A DNA stretch of 18,762 bases from an uncultured Methylococcaceae bacterium (GTDB lineage Bacteria; Pseudomonadota; Gammaproteobacteria; Methylococcales; Methylococcaceae): positions 1-18,762 of the forward strand of contig CAIVXW010000132.1 in NCBI GenBank assembly GCA_903910005.1, read 5' to 3'. The position numbers and the translations under genes are program-made. Of this stretch, positions 15,079-18,762 are shown piece after piece. How positions within the stretch are numbered: the first letter of the stretch is position 1; each line of letters begins with the position of its first letter. The notes below the pieces were generated by a model, which searched no databases, was not told the DNA's origin, and was given only the letters and a program-made list of their open reading frames with translations.

Positions 15079-16122
15079 TCAACCCTGTTGCAGCAGACTG
15101 CGTAGATCAATGGTGGCCGCGTTGGCCCGGGCAATGTAGTTGGCCAGGGTCAGGGAATAGTTGGCAAACAGGCCGAAGCCGCTGCCGTTCAGAATGACCG
15201 GACTCAGCAGATGGGCCTGACCGTCTTCCAGTTCCCGAATGATTTGCTGCAGTGAAACCAGAGCCGTCTTGTTGCCCAGAATGTCACGGAAGTCAAATTC
15301 CACCGCCTTGAGTACGTGCATGCAGGCCCAGGTATACCCGCGTGCCTCGAAAAACACATCGTCGATTTCCAGCCAGGGCGTGCGCCGGGTGGCCGGACGG
15401 TGTTCATTAAGGCCGATTCGCATCGCCGGTGCCGTATCACCGACACTGGCACTCAGTCGGTTGGAATAGTCGCCCAGTCGTTTTTCCAGTACTTCAAGGT
15501 ATTGGCGCAGGTTATCGGCACGGGCGTAAAAATTGGCTTCGCGTTCCAGCAGATGCTCCTTGTAGCCTTCAAGGGCTTCGATGCCTTTTTCGTACTGGGC
15601 TTCAGAGGAGGGTAATTGCCAGGATTTGTGATCAAAATAGAAATACGGTTCGGCCCGGGACAGGTCAGGATCTTCCCGTGACTGGGTCTGGGCACGGGCG
15701 ATGTGGTTACGCAGTGCGGTGGTCGCGTCACGCAGGGCAATCAGGCCGCCGTATTCCCAGTTGGGAATGTTGTCGAGAAAGACGGACGGCGGAAATACGT
15801 CGTTGGACAGAAAACCGCCATTTTTATGGAGCAGTGTCTCTCCGATATGGATCAGTGTGGTTGCATACGCGAACCCCAGTGGCAATTCCTTGGGATTTTT
15901 GACGTTGCCTTCATGGGCGGCCAGTTCGACGACATCAAATTCTTTCGGTTCGATACTCCAGAACCAGGATATGCCGGCGAGGATCAGGGTGGCAACCAGT
16001 GCGGCAATGCCGACCGGTACCATCAGCCCCCTGTGTTTGGGATCTCTGGATTCAAGGAATTCCCTGAGGTTGAATGCCGTTTTTTTGTTTGAATCCTGCG
16101 CTGAAGGGATTGATTCTGACAT
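15079..16122 (-). CDS. DUF2333 family inner-membrane protein
   Basis: The 347-residue product matches the DUF2333 family known from Pseudomonas and relatives, whose function is not established. The cytoplasmic N-terminus (1-32) is charged. A single membrane helix lies near 33-55 (LMVPVGIAALVATLILAGIS), then a periplasmic helical domain. Family-typical blocks are TLIHIGETLLHKNGGFLSND, PPSVFLDNIPNWEYG, SWQLPSSEAQYEKGIEAL and FYARADNLRQYLEVLEKRLG. The helices around 165-230 have coiled-coil character. AGGAT lies eight bases before the ATG at 16122. It is separated from xerC by 56 bases that contain a perfect TATAAT on the minus strand, so it may begin its own transcript with mtaB behind it. Confidence 0.85.
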   Translation of the reverse strand: MSESIPSAQDSNKKTAFNLREFLESRDPKHRGLMVPVGIAALVATLILAGISWFWSIEPKEFDVVELAAHEGNVKNPKELPLGFAYATTLIHIGETLLHKNGGFLSNDVFPPSVFLDNIPNWEYGGLIALRDATTALRNHIARAQTQSREDPDLSRAEPYFYFDHKSWQLPSSEAQYEKGIEALEGYKEHLLEREANFYARADNLRQYLEVLEKRLGDYSNRLSASVGDTAPAMRIGLNEHRPATRRTPWLEIDDVFFEARGYTWACMHVLKAVEFDFRDILGNKTALVSLQQIIRELEDGQAHLLSPVILNGSGFGLFANYSLTLANYIARANAATIDLRSLLQQG

Positions 16123-16157
16123 GGTTTTATCCTGTAGCAGTGAACCTGAAGGCCCGG

Positions 16158-16163
16158 ATTATA
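16158..16163 (-). promoter_or_regulatory. TATAAT -10 element upstream of the DUF2333 gene
   Basis: On the minus strand the sequence reads GGGCTATAATCCGGG, 35 bases before the DUF2333 start and just past the xerC stop. The -35 position is poor (CAGCAT at a 17-base spacer, overlapping the xerC 3' end). The position and the perfect hexamer suggest a promoter for DUF2333-mtaB. Confidence 0.45.
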
Positions 16164-16178
16164 GCCCAAACAGGGCAT

Positions 16179-17105
16179 TTATGCTGGAGGGTCTGTCGTA
16201 TCCGGCTTTTTTCTGGCCCTGGGGTGGGTTCTGTCGTAGACATCGGCCAGGTGCTGGTAATCAAGATGGGTGTAGATTTGGGTGGTCGACAGGTTGGCGT
16301 GGCCGAGGAGTTCCTGTACGGCACGCAGATCGCCGCTGGATTCCAGCAGATGACTGGCAAAGGAGTGACGCAACCGGTGCGGATGCAGATGTTCGGCGAT
16401 GCCCAGCCGCAGTTGCCAGCGTTCCAGTCGGGCATGGACGGTTCGGGGGGCGATGCGTTTACCCAGGCGGCTGAGGAACAGGGCGGATTCTCCCGGCGGG
16501 GCATAATTTCCCCGCAGCATGAGCCAGTGATCCAGGGCTTCCCGGGCCTTGCGCCCGACCGGCACGATCCGGGACTTGTTGCCCTTGCCGTGCCGGATCA
16601 GTACCGAACCCTCCTGCAAATCCAGATCTGTCAGGTTCAGTCCCACCAGTTCGGCCAGTCTCAGGCCCGATGAATAAAACAGTTCCCAGATGGCCAGATC
16701 GCGTGTTTCCAGTTCGTCATCGGTCTCCACATCAAGCAGCCCGGCCATTTGATCGGTATCCAGGGGTTTGGGCAGGGTGCGTGCCGCCCGGGGTGCCCGG
16801 GCGGCGTCAGCCGGATTGCCGCTGAATCCGTGCTGTTTGACCAGATGTGCAAAAAAACCCCTGAGGCTGGACAATTCGCGCTGAAGGCTGCGGTTACCCA
16901 GACCCTGATCGTGCCGACTGACCAGATAGTCGCGGACGTGGTAAGTCTTTACCTGATCCCAGGCGTCAATACTACTGGCTTCGCAGAACGTTCTGAACAC
17001 CGCCAGATCATGGCCGTAAGCCTGGACGGTTGCGGCTGACAAGCGTCGTCGCACCAGCAATCCGTCCAGATAATCCTCCAGTTGTCGTGCGGCAGCGGGT
17101 TGCAT
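16179..17105 (-). CDS. xerC: Tyrosine recombinase XerC
   Basis: XerC acts with XerD at the dif site to resolve chromosome dimers at division. The 308-residue product has an N-terminal SAM-like core-binding domain (about 5-95, including YLDGLLVRRRLSAATVQAY in its first part) and a C-terminal catalytic domain. All six catalytic residues are visible at XerC positions: Arg149 (GLRLAEL), Lys174 (HGKGNK), His243 and Arg246 (HPHRLRHSFASH), His269 (LLGHANLSTTQ) and Tyr278 (IYTHLD). The ATG at 17105 is chosen over the upstream frame to 17210, because that extension overlaps the DUF484 gene and does not resemble XerC. It lies seven bases after the DUF484 stop in the conserved order dapF-DUF484-xerC, which indicates a chromosomal xerC rather than an integron or phage integrase. 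No dif site was identified here. Confidence 0.95.
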   Translation of the reverse strand: MQPAAARQLEDYLDGLLVRRRLSAATVQAYGHDLAVFRTFCEASSIDAWDQVKTYHVRDYLVSRHDQGLGNRSLQRELSSLRGFFAHLVKQHGFSGNPADAARAPRAARTLPKPLDTDQMAGLLDVETDDELETRDLAIWELFYSSGLRLAELVGLNLTDLDLQEGSVLIRHGKGNKSRIVPVGRKAREALDHWLMLRGNYAPPGESALFLSRLGKRIAPRTVHARLERWQLRLGIAEHLHPHRLRHSFASHLLESSGDLRAVQELLGHANLSTTQIYTHLDYQHLADVYDRTHPRARKKPDTTDPPA

Positions 17106-17112
17106 CGGCGAT

Positions 17113-17790
17113 TTACTGCGACAACAGGGCTGACAGGCGGGCAGCGACGATCTCGCCCAGTATACGCAGATAAAGTAACCCCATGCCGGGCTTGAAGCGA
17201 TCCGGATCACGACTGCCCAGCACCAGCAATCCCCTGAAACCGGCGTGGTCGAGTGGCGTCACGGCAAACGACCGAATCCCTGCAACCGTTTCGCCGAACA
17301 GGGATTGGGCCAGGGCCGTATCGTCAACGCCCCCGCACCAGGCTTCACCCTGTTTCAACAGGCTGTCCAGCGGGTTGTCAGGTTGACCGCCTGAAAGTGA
17401 CGGCCCGGGAGAACTGCAAACGATGACCCGATCCACCTGAAAATACTGATGCAGGCTTTCTTCCAGCAGACCTAGAACCGTATCGGCGTCGTTACTTGCC
17501 AGCAGAACCAGGGTCAGTTGATGCAGGCGTTGATTCAGTACATCGTTGTCACAGGCAATTTCGATAATTTCAGCCAGTTGTTCCTGCAAGCGGGCATTTT
17601 TTTCCCGCAATACACTGACCTGGCGTTCAATCAGGGAAATGGCGGTTCCGGAGTGATGGGGAACCCGGATGATTTCGAGCAGGCTGCCGTGAGTCATAAA
17701 GAATTCCGGATGCTCGCGCAGGTAAGCCTCGACTTTTTCGTCCGTAAGCGGCGACGATCCCCGTTTACGCGGCTGGGAAGCGGTTGTCAT
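17113..17790 (-). CDS. DUF484 family GAF-like protein
   Basis: The 225-residue product is the DUF484 protein normally found between dapF and xerC in Gammaproteobacteria (YigA in E. coli). The N-terminal part has the family's EKVEAYLREHPEFFMTHGSL followed by IRVPHHSGTAISLIERQVS. A coiled-coil stretch (about 50-80, LREKNARLQEQLAEIIEIA) leads into a GAF-like domain (about 90-225, including LFGETVAGIRSFAVTPL and GLLVLGSRDPDRFKPGMGLL). The biochemical role is unknown. It is cytoplasmic, with no signal or membrane segment. Its ATG overlaps the dapF stop (ATGA on the minus strand), indicating translational coupling. Confidence 0.9.
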   Translation of the reverse strand: MTTASQPRKRGSSPLTDEKVEAYLREHPEFFMTHGSLLEIIRVPHHSGTAISLIERQVSVLREKNARLQEQLAEIIEIACDNDVLNQRLHQLTLVLLASNDADTVLGLLEESLHQYFQVDRVIVCSSPGPSLSGGQPDNPLDSLLKQGEAWCGGVDDTALAQSLFGETVAGIRSFAVTPLDHAGFRGLLVLGSRDPDRFKPGMGLLYLRILGEIVAARLSALLSQ

Positions 17791-18617
17791 AGATCCATTT
17801 GTCCTTCAAATACGGTGTGGGCAGGCCCTGTCATGTTGACCGGATGTCCGCGTCCGGCCCATTCGATCAGCAGCGTCCCGCCCGGCAGTGTCACCGAGAC
17901 GGGACTCTGCAGGGTGTGATGTTCAATGCCGATGACGGCGGCGGCACAGGCACCGCTGCCACAGGCCAGGGTTTCTCCGGCTCCCCGTTCATAAACCCGC
18001 AAGCGGGCGTGATGTGCATCCAGCGGCTGCAAAAAGCCGATGTTGGCCCGTTCGGGAAAGAAGGGATGGCTTTCCAGCAGTGGTCCCAGGTGTGCAACCG
18101 GGGCGGTGTCGATATCCTCAACCGCAATGACCGCATGAGGATTACCCAGGGATACCGCGCCGAACACGCAAACACGGTCGTCCAGGGTCAGGGTGTAACG
18201 GGATTGTTCCTGTGTCGCCCGCACCGGTATGGCAGCCGGCTCATGACGGGGAATGCCCAGGTTGACACATACCCCACCATTCGGACGGTGGATCAGCGTC
18301 ATGCGACCGGCGGCGGTCAGCACCTGAATCCGGTCGCGCTCACACAATCCCTGCTCCCGGACGAAGCGGGCAAAACAGCGGGCACCGTTGCCACACTGGG
18401 CCACTTCGCTGCCATCGGCGTTGAAGATGCGATAGCGGAAATCAACCGAGGCATCCGGGGCCGGTTCTACCAGTAAAATCTGGTCACAGCCGATGCCGTA
18501 ATGACGATCCGCCAACTGCCGAACCTGCCCGGGCGTCAGGTTGACTGACTGGCGTATGGCATCAATGACCACAAAGTCGTTGCCCAGCCCCTGCATTTTG
18601 GTGAATTTCAGCGTCAT
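17787..18617 (-). CDS. dapF: Diaminopimelate epimerase
   Basis: DapF converts LL-diaminopimelate to the meso form, the precursor of peptidoglycan cross-links and of lysine. It is a cofactor-free two-base racemase. The 276-residue product has the expected length. Both catalytic cysteines are present in near-symmetrical motifs: Cys75 in QCGNGARC and Cys219 in ACGSGACA. The N-terminal KFTKMQGLGNDFVVID, the GNPHAVI motif (159-165) and the ERGAGET segment are also typical. I start at the ATG at 18617 rather than 18644, since MTLKFTKMQG is the family N-terminus. It begins one base after the lysA stop, which couples the last two steps of lysine/DAP synthesis. Downstream it overlaps the DUF484 gene. 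Confidence 0.97.
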   Translation of the reverse strand: MTLKFTKMQGLGNDFVVIDAIRQSVNLTPGQVRQLADRHYGIGCDQILLVEPAPDASVDFRYRIFNADGSEVAQCGNGARCFARFVREQGLCERDRIQVLTAAGRMTLIHRPNGGVCVNLGIPRHEPAAIPVRATQEQSRYTLTLDDRVCVFGAVSLGNPHAVIAVEDIDTAPVAHLGPLLESHPFFPERANIGFLQPLDAHHARLRVYERGAGETLACGSGACAAAVIGIEHHTLQSPVSVTLPGGTLLIEWAGRGHPVNMTGPAHTVFEGQMDL

Positions 18618-18618
18618 G

Positions 18619-18762
18619 TCAGTCCAGCATCCGTTCACTGGCATAGAGATCCGTCAGGGTCTCGCGGGGGCGAATCGGGGTGACTGTGGTTCCGTCGACC
18701 ATCAGTTCGACCGGGCGGGGACGGCTGTTGTAATTGGAACTCATGCTGAAACCGTAAGCACC
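18619..18762 (-). CDS. lysA: Diaminopimelate decarboxylase, C-terminal fragment (runs off the right edge)
   Basis: The minus-strand frame from the right edge gives 47 residues ending in a TGA at 18619-18621. It starts GAYGFSMSSNYNSRPRP, continues VELMVDG, and ends RETLTDLYASERMLD. GAYGFxMSSNYNxRPRxxE is the conserved C-terminal signature of LysA, the PLP enzyme that decarboxylates meso-diaminopimelate to lysine. The tyrosine in this block contributes to the active site in the family. Position directly before dapF supports the call. The rest of the gene lies beyond the window. Confidence 0.92.
   Translation of the reverse strand, partial: GAYGFSMSSNYNSRPRPVELMVDGTTVTPIRPRETLTDLYASERMLD

Noticed and set aside
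16179..17105. Tyrosine recombinase as sign of an integrated element
   Set aside because: Catalytic residue positions, length and the dapF-DUF484 context identify the housekeeping XerC; no attachment sites or phage genes nearby.

Overview
The window reads as chromosomal DNA of a GC-rich gammaproteobacterium. The gene orders lysA-dapF-DUF484-xerC and maf-rng-yhdP-(nitrilase)-tldD are both characteristic of Gammaproteobacteria. LpxB, YhdP and LysA/DapF fit a diderm with lipid A and a meso-diaminopimelate cell wall. I cannot place it to genus from the sequence alone.

Layout. (1) Positions 1-1250 hold the 3' end of a large secreted RTX/cadherin-like protein that begins outside the window. (2) A 276-base gap follows, with a promoter-like TATAAT and a block of GAATGG-type heptamer repeats facing inverted copies. 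(3) From 1527 to 10319 on the plus strand runs a tight six-gene cluster: rlmH, maf, rng, yhdP, a nitrilase-superfamily amidase and tldD. The junctions are 5 nt, an ATGA overlap, a short overlap, an ATGA overlap and 20 nt, so it is probably one operon read from upstream of rlmH. (4) After a 350-base gene-poor stretch comes a 73-codon ORF that is the N-terminal piece of a DNA cytosine-5 methyltransferase, cut off before the catalytic motif. Two bases later lpxB starts. (5) A small uncharacterised helical protein (minus strand) converges on lpxB. Divergent from it is a gene for an exported metallophosphoesterase-like protein. (6) From 13756 to the right edge every gene is on the minus strand. Reading leftwards they are lysA (C-terminal end only), dapF, a DUF484 gene, xerC, a DUF2333 membrane protein and mtaB.

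How the genes relate. The plus-strand cluster combines ribosome and RNA maturation (RlmH, RNase G), nucleotide house-cleaning (Maf), envelope lipid transport (YhdP), small-molecule amide hydrolysis and the TldD protease. lysA-dapF complete lysine/meso-DAP synthesis, DUF484 is the usual neighbour, and XerC resolves chromosome dimers. DUF2333 and mtaB appear to form a separate unit with its own TATAAT element.

Most of the window is conserved housekeeping DNA. I found no CRISPR array, complete mobile element, rRNA, tRNA or defence system. The features most worth a second look are the truncated methyltransferase coupled to lpxB, the GAATGG repeat block, the exported phosphoesterase with altered metal motifs, and a shared GGGYTAYAAT promoter-like element seen three times.
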